Position numbers and translations under genes: made by a program. Under the pieces are notes generated by a model that was not told the DNA's origin, did not search any database, and saw only the letters and a list, made by a program, of their open reading frames with translations. Below, piece after piece: positions 14,167 to 24,882 of a DNA stretch of 64,000 bases. Every line of letters starts with the position of its first letter. Position 1 is the stretch's first letter. The DNA is from Pempheris klunzingeri (taxonomy: Eukaryota; Chordata; Actinopteri; Acropomatiformes; Pempheridae). Where the stretch lies: positions 22,426,885 through 22,490,884 of the forward strand of contig NC_092029.1 in the NCBI RefSeq assembly GCF_042242105.1, given 5' to 3'.

Positions 14167-16292
14167 TGTGAGTGTGAGATAAGGCTGAGGAATGTGAGAT
14201 GGGTCCCACAAAGGTGGGGGAGAGAGACCAAATGGTGATGACCAGACCCCCTGGGGTGTGGGGCAAAGGAGACAAAGGAAGCTAAGTGCTGTTAGCTTAG
14301 CTTTGTCCCTCAGTGGCCTGTTGCAGACTGTGTGTGTGTGAGAGATAAAGGTGCCAGGTTAAGACAGGATGGTTAGTTTGTAGACCCTGTGTCTGTGTGA
14401 ACAAACTAACATCAACTAAACTTAATGGCTGCACAGTAATCTACAACACATCACAGTAATCAAACTCAATGAACATTAAAGCAAGTCAATACATTAACAG
14501 GGGTAAACCATGTATGCAGTAATGCTATGCTAATTATGCCCAGTTAGAGTTTGTTACCAGTCCTTAAAGGGGAGACGAAGTGTCCTTGAGGATGCTGCTT
14601 TCTCAGCCTGTTGCTGGAGGAAAGGTGTGGTTCTTGTCCGTTGCTGTGTGGTTGCAGGCTGGAGGAATCCGGTCGCTCCTTTGTTCTTGTTAGTTAGCAG
14701 CTCTGTGCTAACTTGCTGGAGTGCTCTTGTTGTTGGTTATCAGCTGGCAGACTCTGGGTCGTGCCTGCTGGCGCTGATCTGCTTACTTCAGGCAGGACCT
14801 TGTGTCGCTACCATGAAGGAGGTGGCTGTTCTGGTACAACCACACTGAGGCAGAGCTTAGCTGAATTGAGCTTCTCTCCTCTTCAGGAGAGATCAGGAGA
14901 GCTGGTCTCTCCTCTTCAGGAAAGATCAGGAGAGCTGGTCTCTCCTCTGCAGGAGAGACATCAGGAAAAGAGGGGGGAGATGTCTCTCCTCCAGGAGAGG
15001 CATCAGAAAGAGAGAGTTGGTGGTCTCTTCTCTTCAGGAGAGACGTCCGGAAAAGAGAAAGTTCAGTGGGGGTGAACTGGTTTTGTTGGCCTGAGGTCGT
15101 AAAATCATGTGTCCCCTCCGGCCAATGGCGACTGTGGAGCTGGGTGCGGGGGTGATTTCATACCTATTTGTGAAACTAGGGGACATTGGGGAAAGGAGTC
15201 CAATAGTTTTACAGACAAAGAAACATGCGGTTTCACTATGTGCTATTCACTGTATAGTGAAGCACAACACAGGTGAATCTCCACGTCTGTGAATCAGCTT
15301 CAACACAAACCGAACTCCATAAGACATAGATGTTTGTTTGTCTGTTCAAAACATCAGTGCTTTGTCTCGTAGTGGGGCTTCACTTTGCCTCCTTTAATAA
15401 TGGCCACGGTGTGGCAACATATAAGACTCACTGACGAACATGTGACTTCATGTGTGTGTCTGTCTAGTCTGGACTAAAAGCACTTTTCTATGTCTAGTGC
15501 ACGCCATGTGAAATGACCTTTCTCTGACTGGCCTCTCTGTTGTCTCTCGTCTCTCCCGTGTATGGATCTCACTCACCGACTCCAGCTGTGATGCTTCAGG
15601 ACGCACAGATTTGATTGGTTAAGATAGAAACGCTCTGTTAATGTTCTATAAGGTCCAGGTCCAGTCAGGACGGCGGTCCACCTGTTAGTGACCTGGGCCC
15701 TGTGTGGACAGATGATTACAGTGACCAGTAACTCTGTCACAGGACATGTGGAACTGTTTAGTCTGACAGAACGAGGCTGTTTTTGTTCATCATTTTGTCT
15801 GTGTTTCTCAGGAGAGTGTTTCCTCCAAAGAGAACCTGGCACAGCTAAACAGAGGCAGGACAGAGGAAGACCACGCAGGTGAGAGAGGACACTCACACTC
15901 ACACACTCCTGCACCATCATACCTGTCCAAAGACTGTCAAACACCTGCAGGGACATAAATGGTTCAGTCCTGTTTAGACAGCTGTTAATTAGCTGGTGAT
16001 GGAAGAAAACAGGAAATAAAATGGGTTTTAATTAAACTTGTAAATCACCATGAGCACAGAATCAGCTCAGCTGGATGGACGTTTCTGTTAGGGTGAGAAG
16101 AGCTGCTGAAACAGATGATGGTGGTGGTGGTGGTGGTGGTGGTGGTGGTGGTGGTGGTGGTGGTGATGATGAATCACTGCTGCAGATCGTCGGCCACTCG
16201 TCATGTTTTTCAATAATATACTGCTAATCTTTTAGTCACACTCCTATTGTTAGTGCTATAGTCACTGTTAGTACGCTGGGTGCTGTTTGTGT

Positions 16293-16328
<36 letters not shown>

Positions 16329-17091
16329 TCTCTCTGTCCAACCTCCACCCAACATGGACCCCTACAGAAGCCGCCCACATTGAGCCTGGTTCTGTTCCAG
16401 GTTTCTTCCCGTTAAAGGGGAGTTCTTCCTCCACTGTTTCCTAATATAATACCTGATGCTGCTCATGTGGGGATTCTTGAATCCTTAATGTTGAATTCCT
16501 GAATCGTTGGTCTCTCTCTAATTAAAGAGTTTGGTCTAGACCTGCTCTTTATGGAAAGAGTCTGGAGATAACGCTGTTGTGAATTGGCGCTCTATAAATG
16601 AAGATTGACTGATTGATGATGGTGGTGATGATGATGGTGGTGGTGATGAAGATGCTGGTGGTCTGTTGCTGTTGTCCACAGATCAGGTTGTGTTCCTGTG
16701 TGTTCGGTGTTGACTGGGCTCAGGTGGGCTGACGTGTTTTGTCCTGAACTCCTCCTGTGTCCTATGTTCAGATAAGCAGTTGATCCAGTACACGTCCTGC
16801 CCCCTGCTGGCCTTCCTCGATGGCTGCACCCATCCTGCAGAGCTGGATCTGAGCACCAGCGGCAGCACCAGCCACCTCCTGCCGTCCTCCTCCGCCGACG
16901 CTGCGGTGGAGGCCGCTCCGCCCTCAGAGCTGCTGGACAGCGGCCTCGAGTCGAAGCAGCCGAGCCGGAGCTCCCTAATCCGCCTGGAGCCCCTGACAGA
17001 GGCCGAGGCCAGCCAGGAGACGCTCTTCTACCTGTGTGAACTGAGTCCTGCTGGACTGGAGGCCGACTCCACCCAGCTGGACAGAGTGTGA
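4061..17091 (+). CDS. hsf2: Heat shock factor protein 2 (HSF2), 12 coding exons, 519 aa
   Basis: Exons: 4061-4153, 4549-4657, 5313-5440, 6332-6456, 9407-9482, 9680-9741, 9941-10019, 10243-10376, 11189-11452, 12571-12673, 15812-15878, 16772-17091 (TGA). All joins keep phase and use GT/AG; the total is 1560 nt. The protein begins [20 protein letters not shown], the HSF2-type start, rather than an HSF1 one. The winged-helix DNA-binding domain spans about residues 7-110 ([33 protein letters not shown]). Its wing keeps the SUMO consensus VKQE with the lysine at residue 82, as in mammalian HSF2. The trimerising HR-A/B coiled coil is about 119-200. The HR-C-like segment [18 protein letters not shown] is about 349-366, and the C-terminus ([20 protein letters not shown]) is conserved. 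It is a nuclear transcription factor that binds heat-shock elements. Mammalian HSF2 is 536 aa; the extra mammalian 18-aa alternative exon was not found, so the model is beta-like. The downstream neighbour lbr is convergent. Confidence 0.96.
7440..7900 (-). mobile_element. Tc1-like transposase relic in hsf2 intron 4
   Basis: Read on the minus strand, the stretch around 7560-7670 gives [13 protein letters not shown], the DDE-region signature of Tc1-like transposases, followed by text resembling the usual Tc1 C-terminus. No terminal repeats were found, so this is a fragment. Confidence 0.6.
8118..8665 (+). mobile_element. L2/CR1-group LINE 3' fragment
   Basis: The start encodes [15 protein letters not shown] (8138-8182), the reverse-transcriptase palm motif of L2/CR1-group LINEs. 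Sequence then degenerates into a 3' tail including the TTTGTATAGCACCTTTCTAGTC-like and TATAAATAAAGTTTTA phrases common at fish L2 ends. It lies in hsf2 intron 4 and is heavily truncated. Confidence 0.6.
8867..9307 (+). mobile_element. PIF/Harbinger-type MITE, copy 1
   Basis: The 441-bp element begins TGGCGCGTTTCCACTAGTAC and ends with the inverse (GTACTAGTGGAAATGCGCCA). It is flanked by TAA on both sides (8864-8866, 9308-9310), a TWA duplication typical of PIF/Harbinger. No transposase is present. A related copy in the opposite internal orientation lies at 52094-52611. It lies in hsf2 intron 4. Confidence 0.75.
10490..10680 (+). mobile_element. LINE 3'-end fragment (L2/Rex-like), copy A
   Basis: This stretch is nearly identical to the 3' ends of the repeats at 16163-16617 and 23700-24133. 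Shared phrases include GGGGATTCTTGAATCCTTAA and GACCTGCTCTTTATGGAAAG, followed by a GATTGATT tail. It is a 5'-truncated insertion in hsf2 intron 8. Confidence 0.75.
11749..12135. mobile_element. Probable MITE with AGCGCTTTCA terminal inverted repeats
   Basis: Inverted ends AGCGCTTTCA (11751-11760) and TGAAAGCGCT (12124-12133) bound a 0.39-kb block rich in GGTTCC/GGCTCC phrases that also appear inversely near the right end. The target duplication is ambiguous, so the superfamily is not assigned. The open frame at 11927-12190 inside it shows no known domain and is probably non-coding. It lies in hsf2 intron 9. Confidence 0.5.
12451..12564 (+). repeat. (TG)n tract abutting the 3' splice site of hsf2 exon 10
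   Basis: About 114 bp of TG repeat, interrupted by several TGTGTTG units near its centre, ends six bases before exon 10 (acceptor CGTCAG, exon from 12571). There is no AG dinucleotide between about 12437 and the acceptor, and no ordinary pyrimidine tract. The nearest branch-point-like sequence lies upstream of the repeat (around 12437-12450). Confidence 0.9.
12962..13240 (-). repeat. Possible interspersed repeat (LINE/SINE 3' tail-like)
   Basis: Read on the minus strand, the block ends with GGGACTAATAAAGGAATATC. This resembles the LINE-type tail at 39800-39830 (GGGATTATTAAAGGAATTCTG). No coding motif is seen. It lies in hsf2 intron 10. Confidence 0.35.
13600..15300. repeat. Unclassified repeat-like block in hsf2 intron 10
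   Basis: An AT-rich section (13620-13850) is followed by a pure (TG)n run (14088-14164). From 14868 to about 15060 there is a tandem series of roughly 33-bp units built on CTCCTCTTCAGGAGAGATCA. A string resembling a primer-binding site (TGGTGCCCCAATCGAGG, minus strand, near 13700) is present, but no LTR pair or retroviral coding sequence was found. The class is unresolved. Confidence 0.35.
16116..16165. repeat. (GGT)n microsatellite
   Basis: About 50 bp of GGT/GAT trinucleotide repeat directly precedes the LINE tail copy B in hsf2 intron 11. A second GGT/GAT patch follows that copy at 16613-16660. Confidence 0.9.
16163..16617 (+). mobile_element. LINE 3'-end fragment (L2/Rex-like), copy B
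   Basis: This is near-identical to 23700-24133 from GATGAATCACTGCTGCAGAT to the GATTGACTGATTGAT tail, including an internal (CT)n run (16295-16337). It is a 5'-truncated copy in hsf2 intron 11. Confidence 0.8.
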
Positions 17092-17245
17092 GCAGGAGGC
17101 TGCCGCAGGCACATACACATTTCATCCCTCCATCACGCTGTGTTCATGCTCCCACACCCCCCTGGCCCGGCCCGTCTGTCGGACCAACACACCTGAAGAG
17201 GACAGCAGGCCGTGTCTCCACCACACACACACAGACACACACAGA

Positions 17246-17304
<59 letters not shown>

Positions 17305-17319
17305 ACAGACACACACACA

Positions 17320-17352
<33 letters not shown>

Positions 17353-17468
17353 GCTGTCAAGCCTTCTACTGATCAAATAACCAACCGAGCGCTCACCCTT
17401 GGCACTTTTACAGTCAAGACTTTTGCATTGAAGACAACATTTGAGTTCCAGAAATTCTAAATAATAAA
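17092..17468 (+). other. hsf2: hsf2 3' UTR to first AATAAA
   Basis: The first AATAAA after the stop is at 17463-17468. Others follow at 17634-17639 and 19496-19501; the last sits before a GT-rich stretch, so a longer 3' UTR is possible. The UTR carries the (CA)n tract 17222-17350 and the 58-bp block 17351-17408 that recurs in enah. Confidence 0.5.
17222..17350. repeat. (CA)n microsatellite, about 129 bp
   Basis: CA dinucleotide repeat with a few CAGA interruptions, in the hsf2 3' flank. It is directly followed by a unique-looking block shared with enah. Confidence 0.95.
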
Positions 17469-17469
17469 G

Positions 17470-19660
17470 CAGTTATTGATAATGATAGTTTATCAACCTC
17501 TGGCAGGTTATTAACCCTCTGAACCTAAAAATTACTGCTTCTCCATTATCCAGCAGGTGGCTGCCTATCCATACACCCAAAGCATGATGGGAACCGTAGT
17601 GCTAAAACACCAAACGTTCTTATCCAACATGGAAATAAAAAGAAAAACAAGTGGCCAAAGCCATGAGACGCAGCTTTGTTTTTAGTGTTATGTAGAACAT
17701 TTGGCAGCAGGGAGGCTCCAGACCCCCCATCAGGGACCTCACACCCCTGGAACAGTGACTCCTGTGTGGGCACAACGTTTGATTTAGACGGTCCTACATC
17801 CTGTAGACTCTGGAATGAATGAAGGAGAGTGTGTGGCCTGTCGGAGAAGACAGGGACTCCTCCAGGAGGCTTGAATAGAGAGAAACCTGTCGCTCTTTGG
17901 TGTGAAGAGTTCTGTATTTCCATGACTTGAATGTTTTCTTCACTGCAGTGGTCTGGGCTGTAAAACAGCTCAGAGGCCCAGACCGACTGGTTAAAGCACA
18001 GAGGACAGAGCGTGTCTATGAGCACAGCCTCCGCTCTGTGCTGGGGGGCACACGCACACGCACACACACACACACACACACACCTGTTGTGTGATGTGCT
18101 CACATCACTGGAGCATCAGTGAGAAGGCCTCCTCACCTCCAATGAACTGAACCTTTTCTATGTACGTCTGAACATCTATTTATTTAGATTTGTGTTTGAG
18201 TTGTGTTTTGCTACATCTGAGTCCCCGAGCTCCTCATTACGCCACGTTCCTTCTCGTGGTGGTGTTAGCCTGAGTTTGCTCCTGGAACGGCCCTTTCTTA
18301 CATTCAGCTCCTGAGGGCAGCGCTGTAGAGAGCCGGGGCAAACAGTGAGTTTAACCAGAGACACACAAGAGACAAACAGATCGCCAACGCTCGTCTCACT
18401 GTCTCCACATCAGGATGGAGTCCATGTCACAGGAGGGCACAAACACTTTAGTGTAGCTGTGCAGTGTGTGTGTGTGTGCTGAAGGCTCTGAGCTTCATTT
18501 AGTTTCTCCTCTAATCTTCACTCCAGGTCCACTGAGCTGCTCCTACAGGAGCTCCACGTAGCTTTTATCATGTGATGACAACTGATGAAGACAGCAAATT
18601 GGAAAGCTCTGATAAAAGCTAGTAAGTGGACCTTGAGTTAAAAATCATTTTGCCAAACAGAAACAAGCAAGTTTAAAGTTTCATCTGATCCAACACCAAC
18701 GATCTCTTTAAGGAGGAGGAGATGAAGGTGGTTGTCAATGACACCCACACACACACAGCGACTACAGAGTATATAAAGTTTGTTGGACCGTATCGTATCG
18801 TACAGTCATGATAAACCAAGCAGCACATACTGAAGCCACCACGGCCCCCCCAGCCTCAGGCAGCAGCACCGAGCTCCTGAACTGAAGCGGCTTGAACAGG
18901 ATCAGGTGGTGTGGCTGCACCCTGCAAGGACGGAGTGAGAAACACTGTTAGTGGGGATGCTTGAACAGCGAGTCTCTCAAAGGAACAATGAACTAAAGTC
19001 TGCCAGTATCACTTTATCTTCAGCCTGACGTGGGCGGCGGGGGGTCATGTGATGTGGTGCACCTAGTGGCTGGACACTAGGCTGCAGATAGTCGATGCTG
19101 CCGTCAGCTTTGTTCCTCTTCCAGTCTCACTTTGAATCATCAGGAATGAGAGCCGTTGTTCCAAAACATCAAGGAGCAGGAAACGTCACCCCAACGAGCG
19201 CCCTGACAGAGCCCTGGTCACCACGTCACACTATTCACAGTTTGAGGTTTGTGTGTGTGTGTGAGAAGTCAGAGGCCTGGTCTCAGAGCTGGGTGTGACG
19301 CCGGTGAGCTTCCTGATGCCTCGATGTGTCCTCACAGAGCAGCTCCCCTCCTCCGCTCTGATAAAGAAGTGCCTGCATCCTGCCCGTGTCCTCTGCTACA
19401 CTTCAGATGCTGTTTAGTCTGCTGTGGGAGGTCACAGAGGTCACATGACCCCTGTGTGACCAGCTGTCTGTTATTGTTGTGAGGCTCGCAGTTCTAATAA
19501 ATCGAACGCCGCCGTGTCCACGTGTCCTTCATTTGGAGGTCAGAGAGAGCGATACACACTGCAGCAGATCGTCCTCCCTGAGGGGCCCAGCTGCTGAACA
19601 GCTGTACAGAGGTGAGGTATGGTCACTTTATGGCCTCAGTGATAGAAGCAGGGTGGACAT
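17470..19660. other. Intergenic between hsf2 and the LINE; no gene seen
   Basis: Open frames are short and match nothing recognisable. There is a (CA)n patch at about 18057-18082. The AATAAA at 19496-19501 could be a distal hsf2 polyadenylation signal. Confidence 0.4.
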
Positions 19661-20660
19661 TAGAATAGAAACGCCTGTATGAAGAATAAAGAAGAGAATT
19701 AAAGAAAAGAGACAAGCTCCCTGGTATAACTCCCAGACACGCGAACTTAAGCAGCATTCACGAAAACTAGAAAGGACATGGCGGGCCACCAAATTGGAAG
19801 ACTCACGTTTAATCTGGCAAGATAGTCTTAAAACCTATAGAAAGGCCCTCTGTAATGCCAGAGCTGCCTACTACTCTTCATTAATAGAGGAAAATAAAAG
19901 CAGCCCTAGATTCCTTTTTAGCACAATAGCTAGGCTGACAGGAGCCAGAACTCTATTGATCCTTGTGTTCCCTTAGAGCTCAGCAGTAACGACTTCATGA
20001 GCTTTTTTAATGATAAAATTCTAACTATTAGAGACAAAATTCAGCACCTCCTGCCCTTAACAGGGTCTGGTCCAACCTCAAACCTAGGAACCATAGAAAC
20101 AGCAGTTAGACCTGATGTGTACTTGGACTGTTTTTCTCCAATTGATCTTGCTGAATTGACCTCAATAATCTCCTCATCTAGACCATCAACTTGTCTCCTA
20201 GACCTCATTCCTACTGGACTACTTAAAGAGGTCCTGCCCCTAATTAACACGTCAGTCTAAATCAGTCTCTACTAACAGGCTATGTACCGCAGTCCTTTAA
20301 AGTAGCAGTAATTAAACCTCTCCTGAAAAAGCCTACTCTTGATTCAGGTGTGTTAGCTAACTATAGACCTATATCCAACCTTCCCTTTCTCTCCAAGATC
20401 CTGGAGAAAGTTGTAGCTAATCAGCTGTGTAATTTTCTAAACTCTAATAGCCTATTTGAGGATTTTCAGTCAGGTTTTAGAGCGAACCACAGCACAGAGA
20501 CAGCACTGGTGAAGGTTACAAACGACCTCCTTATGGCATCAGACAGAGGACTTCTCTCTGTACTGGTCTTGTTAGACCTGAGTGCTGCTTTTGACACCAT
20601 TGACCATCACATCCTGTTACAGACTGAAACAGTTCATTTGCATAAAAGGAACTGCATTAA

Positions 20661-22427
20661 CCCTTGTACATTTTCTACATTTTTTGCATTTTTCAATTAA
20701 AAATACTCAATAATTTTGCCAATGTTAATGGTAATGAGACATAATTTTGCAAGGATATCAGTCTTTTATCAAGTTTTAAGATTTCAACTTTGAATGTAAT
20801 AACAGAACTATAATACACTGTGGAGAGAAGAAAGTTCCACCTTTCTCCCTTAAAACATTTTTGCACCATTGACTCCCATTAAAACATCACTTTTTGATCC
20901 TACTCTAATTAGACCATAAAATAATGTTTAACATATGATTACCTTTTCAATCTAAGCTTTTGGCTTGAAAATTGTAGTTTTTTTTATTATCCATCACATG
21001 ACATCATTTACCACTCTATGGCTGAGGGCTCCATTATATGCTGTTTCAGTGAATCCTATTTCTGTTGCATTTCTCACTATTGCTCCCCAACAGAATACAT
21101 GATTGCAACTAAAATGGTCTGAGTGTGTTGGCAATGATGTAAAAGTGTGGTATGAATGTGTGTATTGAGAAATTATTTGATGAGTGTGTGTGTATGTGTG
21201 TGATTGTGTACAGGGAGTTAGAAAGTCTTTTTTGCTCATCACATTTTGCACATCCCTATCGCTATCTTTCTTATGCCCACAGACCACATGCACCCACTCA
21301 CCCCCCCGCCCACACACACACACCTGTTCGAAGCCCCCATACACACTAAAGCACTTGTAAAAAGCAATCAAAGTCAAAAGGTCAAAGAATCTAAGAGGAG
21401 CACTCTAGCTTTTTTTTTTGACCAAAGCAGTCTTTTTTTGTTTTGGTTTACAGTGCAGCATGTTTATACAGGTGCTGTGTCTGCAAACCTAGTACTGCAC
21501 GTAGCTTGCTTGGCTGGTCATTGTCACTGAGGCAAGACACTTTTGTGTTAGAGGAGGCTCTGACTGCTGTCCTTCAGTCGTCTGAGAACGAGGAGGAGAT
21601 GTCCGGCACAGACACAGGCACTGAGGACACATCGGGCTTCACCTGAAATTCATCCAAATGGGTCTTCCTGGAAGACCCAGGCGGAGGCTGCTGCTGGTCC
21701 ACACTAGTGGTTCAGGTCAGAGGAAAGGGAAGAGCCAGCAGCAGAAGCCAGGCCCTCAGCAAAATGTGCACAGGCAGTGCCCAGTATGGATGCAAAGTAT
21801 ACATGACAGTGATCTGCAGGTCCTGCTCCACTGAGTGATCTCTCTCATCATTTGTCAATATATTCCCAAAATGCCATTAAAGGGTTAAAATGAATTAATA
21901 AATACATGAAAACTTAATAGTTATGATCAGGACTGAGGTTGTTCAAAAGATTTAATGCATTGAAAGTGAAAAAAAATATTAATGTATAATATTTTTATAG
22001 CACTTTTTGAACAGAACATTTTTTTCACAAAGGATAAAAGGTGGCATATTTTGTACATAAACTCACACTGCTCAAAAAATAATAATGCATTCAAATCAAT
22101 GTTGTTGTCAGTTATTGACACATCCAAGGATATAATTGCCCCCCCCAAAAAAAAATTCCAGTTTGCAATTAGTATATGGAAAATATTTCATATTTTGTGT
22201 TTTTCTCATTTGAAAAATTTGGTTTTATATTCCCAAAATGGCATTAAAGGGTTAAAAATATTTAATAAATACATGAAAACTTAATAGTTATGACCAGGGC
22301 TGAAGTTGGTCAAAAGATTTAATGCATTGAAAGTGAAAAAAAATGTTAATGTATAATATATAGCACTTTTTGGAACAGAACATTTTTTGCATGAAGGGTG
22401 AAACGTCATTATTTTCCGACACAAGGG
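20661..22427 (+). mobile_element. Non-autonomous piggyBac-type element nested in the LINE
   Basis: Termini CCCTTGT... (20661) and ...ACAAGGG (22427) are inverted and flanked by TTAA on both sides (20657-20660, 22428-22431), the piggyBac signature. Removing the element and one TTAA restores the LINE reading frame (LKQF...GTALSWFKSY). A region of about 180 bp is duplicated in direct orientation inside (from 21859 and from 22227). Each copy begins with an AAAGGGTTAA phrase resembling the right terminus. It is 1.77 kb and internally deleted. Confidence 0.85.
21530..21836 (+). pseudogene. piggyBac transposase remnant (N- and C-terminal pieces joined)
   Basis: The frame ending at 21646 reads FVLEEALTAVLQSSENEEEM, like the acidic N-terminus of fish piggyBac transposases. 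Shortly downstream, in broken frames, MCTGSAQYGCKVYMTVICRS (about 21766-21830) resembles their C-terminal cysteine-rich domain. The catalytic core is missing, indicating a large internal deletion. Confidence 0.55.
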
Positions 22428-24219
22428 TTAAGCTGGTTTAAGTCCTATTTATTAGATCGATTTCAGTTTGTACGTTAACAATGAGTCCTCTGTCCACACT
22501 GAAGTTAGACATGGAGTTCCACAAGGTTCAGTGCTTGGACCAATACTCTATGCTTCCTCTGGGTAATATTATCAGGAAGCACTCCATTAATTTCCACTCT
22601 TATACAGATGATACACAATTATATTTATCAATACAGCCAGATGAACCCAATCAGTTGGCTAAACTTCAAATCTGCCTTAAGGACATAAAGTCCTGGATGA
22701 GCAGCAATTTTCTGCTGCTAAACTCAGATAAAACTGAAGTTATTTTGATTGGCCCCAGACACCTCAGAGACACCTTTTCTAACAGCATAACTGCTCTGGA
22801 TGGCATCACTCTGGCCTCCAGCTCCACTGTGAGGAATCTGGGAGTCTTATTTGATCAGGATTTGTCCTTTAACTCAAACATTAAACACATTTCTAGAACT
22901 GCCTTTTTCCATCTACGTAATATTGCCAAAATCAGGCCCATCATATCCACTGATGATGCAGAAAAATTGGTCCATGCATTTGTCACTTCTAGGTTGGACT
23001 ATTGTAACTCTTTATTATCAGGCTCCCCCAATAAGTTGTTAAAGACTCTCCAGCTGGTCCAGAACGCTGCTGCTCCTGTTCTGATGAGAACTAAGAGAAG
23101 AGATCATATTTCTCCTGTACTGGCTTCTCTTCACTGGCTTCCAGTTAAATCTAGAATAGAGTTTAAAATCCTTCTCCTCACCTACAAGGTTCTTAATGTT
23201 CAGGCTCCATCATATCTTAAAGAGCTTATAGTACCGTACTACCCCACTAGAGCACTGTGCTCCCAGACTGCAGGTCTACTGGTGGTTCCTAAAGTCTCCA
23301 AAAGTAGTGCAGGAGGCAGAGCCTTCAGCTATCAGGCTCCTCTCCTGTGGAATCTCCTTCCAGTTTGGGTTCGGGGGGCAGACACCCTCTCTACATTTAA
23401 GAGTAGACTAAAAACCTTCCTTTTTGACAAGGCATATAGTTCAGGGCTGGCTCAGGCCTTGGACCAGCCCCTAATTATGCTGCTATAGGTTCAGACTGCC
23501 GGGGGACTCCTATAGTGCACTGAGCTCCTCTCTATTCTCTCTCCTCCTCTTCCTCTCCATCGTTATGTCTCATGTCAGCCTAATGTCTGTTACTAACTTG
23601 GTATCTTCCCTGGAGCCTTTCTGTGCTTTCTCATCTCTCAGGTTCCTGTGGATCCTGGTCCTGGTCCTGGTCCTGGTCCTGCTGATGTGGTTCTCTGCTT
23701 CATGAATCACTGCTGCAGATCGTCAGCCACTCGTCATGTTTTTCAATAATATCATACTGCTAATCTTTTAGTCACACTCCTATTGTTAGTGCTATAGTCA
23801 CTGTTAGTATGTTGGTTGCTGTTTGTGTTCTCTCTCTCTCTCTCTGTCCAACCTCCACCCAACACAGACCCCTACAGAAGCCGCCCACATTGAGCCCGGT
23901 TCTGTTCCAGGTTTCTTCCCGTTAAAGGGGAGTTCTTCCTCCACTGTGTCCTAATATAATATCTGATGCTGCTCATGTGGGGATTCTTGAATCCTTAATG
24001 TTGAATTCCTGAATCGTTGGGTCTCTCTCTAATTAAAGAGTTTGGTCTAGACCTGCTCTTTATGGAAAGAGTCTGGAGATAATGCTGTTGTGAATTGGCG
24101 CTATATAAATGAAGATTGAATGATTGATTGATCCCCTAATAACACACACACGCGCGCGCGAACACTGTTTGTACTGAGCAGTCAACAAGCCACCAATGAA
24201 AGTCCACAGACAGCAGGAG

Positions 24220-24841
24220 GAGGAAATACTGGAAGTCTTTATTTTATGCTGCAACATTTGTACAGACGAGCTTCTTCCGGGCCTCTGATGGACCCCCGCC
24301 CCCCAGCAGGCTGTCGGACCAGAGAGGGAAGTACACAGGTGTGAAGAAAGCAGGCGCCACCATGATGTTTCCTCTCTGAGCAGGTAAACCTGAGGACATT
24401 TGTCTGAATACATTTGAGGTGAAAACATGGCAGATCTATCTGCAAACATCACTACAGTGATCAAAATTAGGTAGTTAACTTAACAACAGATAAAAAGCAA
24501 CATTAAATATCTACTGAGAAATGCCACTACTTCTTATTCCAAATAACAGAATTCCAAACAGAATTTACAGGGTTTTCAGTCAGCACAGCATTAAAATGCT
24601 ACCTAGTCTACTTCATGGAGTGCTATGGATGTCCTCACCTACAGCTGTGTACAAATACTGTTTGGTTTGCCAGCGCACAGGTTACAGAAGCTAACGCTGC
24701 TGTCACAGTATAAACCTCATGGGCCTGTCTGTCCTACGACCTGGCAGGTTAGAGCTCCACCAATACCAATACCTTCACACCAGGGGAGGGGAGGCAGACA
24801 AACGCCCGGCTGATGGATGAAGAATTTGCTCCAGGACAGCA

Positions 24842-24882
<41 letters not shown>

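Larger units (their letters stand above)
19665..24133 (+). mobile_element. L2/Rex-like non-LTR retrotransposon, split by a piggyBac insertion
   Basis: The left part (19665-20656) encodes fragments of the reverse transcriptase, with [18 protein letters not shown] and [20 protein letters not shown] at 20362-20540. After the insertion, 22432-23488 continues with HGVPQGSVLGPILYAS, the catalytic YTDD (22601-22612) and the C-terminal region (LPVWVRGADTLSTFKSRLKT). The 3' tail 23700-24133 ends in GATTGATTGAT. The 5' end is truncated, and frameshifts near 19965 and 22550 break the frame, so the element is dead. The protein belongs to the CR1/L2/Rex1 group; I cannot decide the clade. Confidence 0.85.

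Noticed and set aside
4061..17091. Assignment as HSF1 rather than HSF2
   Set aside because: The start [15 protein letters not shown], the [20 protein letters not shown] segment and the C-terminus follow HSF2; the HSF1 regulatory region is absent.
16592..17125. 177-codon minus-strand frame over hsf2 exon 12
   Set aside because: Antisense shadow of a GC-rich coding exon; no domain, and the plus frame is clearly HSF2.
17122..17376. Cys/Val repeat frames on the minus strand
   Set aside because: Translations of the (CA)n/(TG)n microsatellite.
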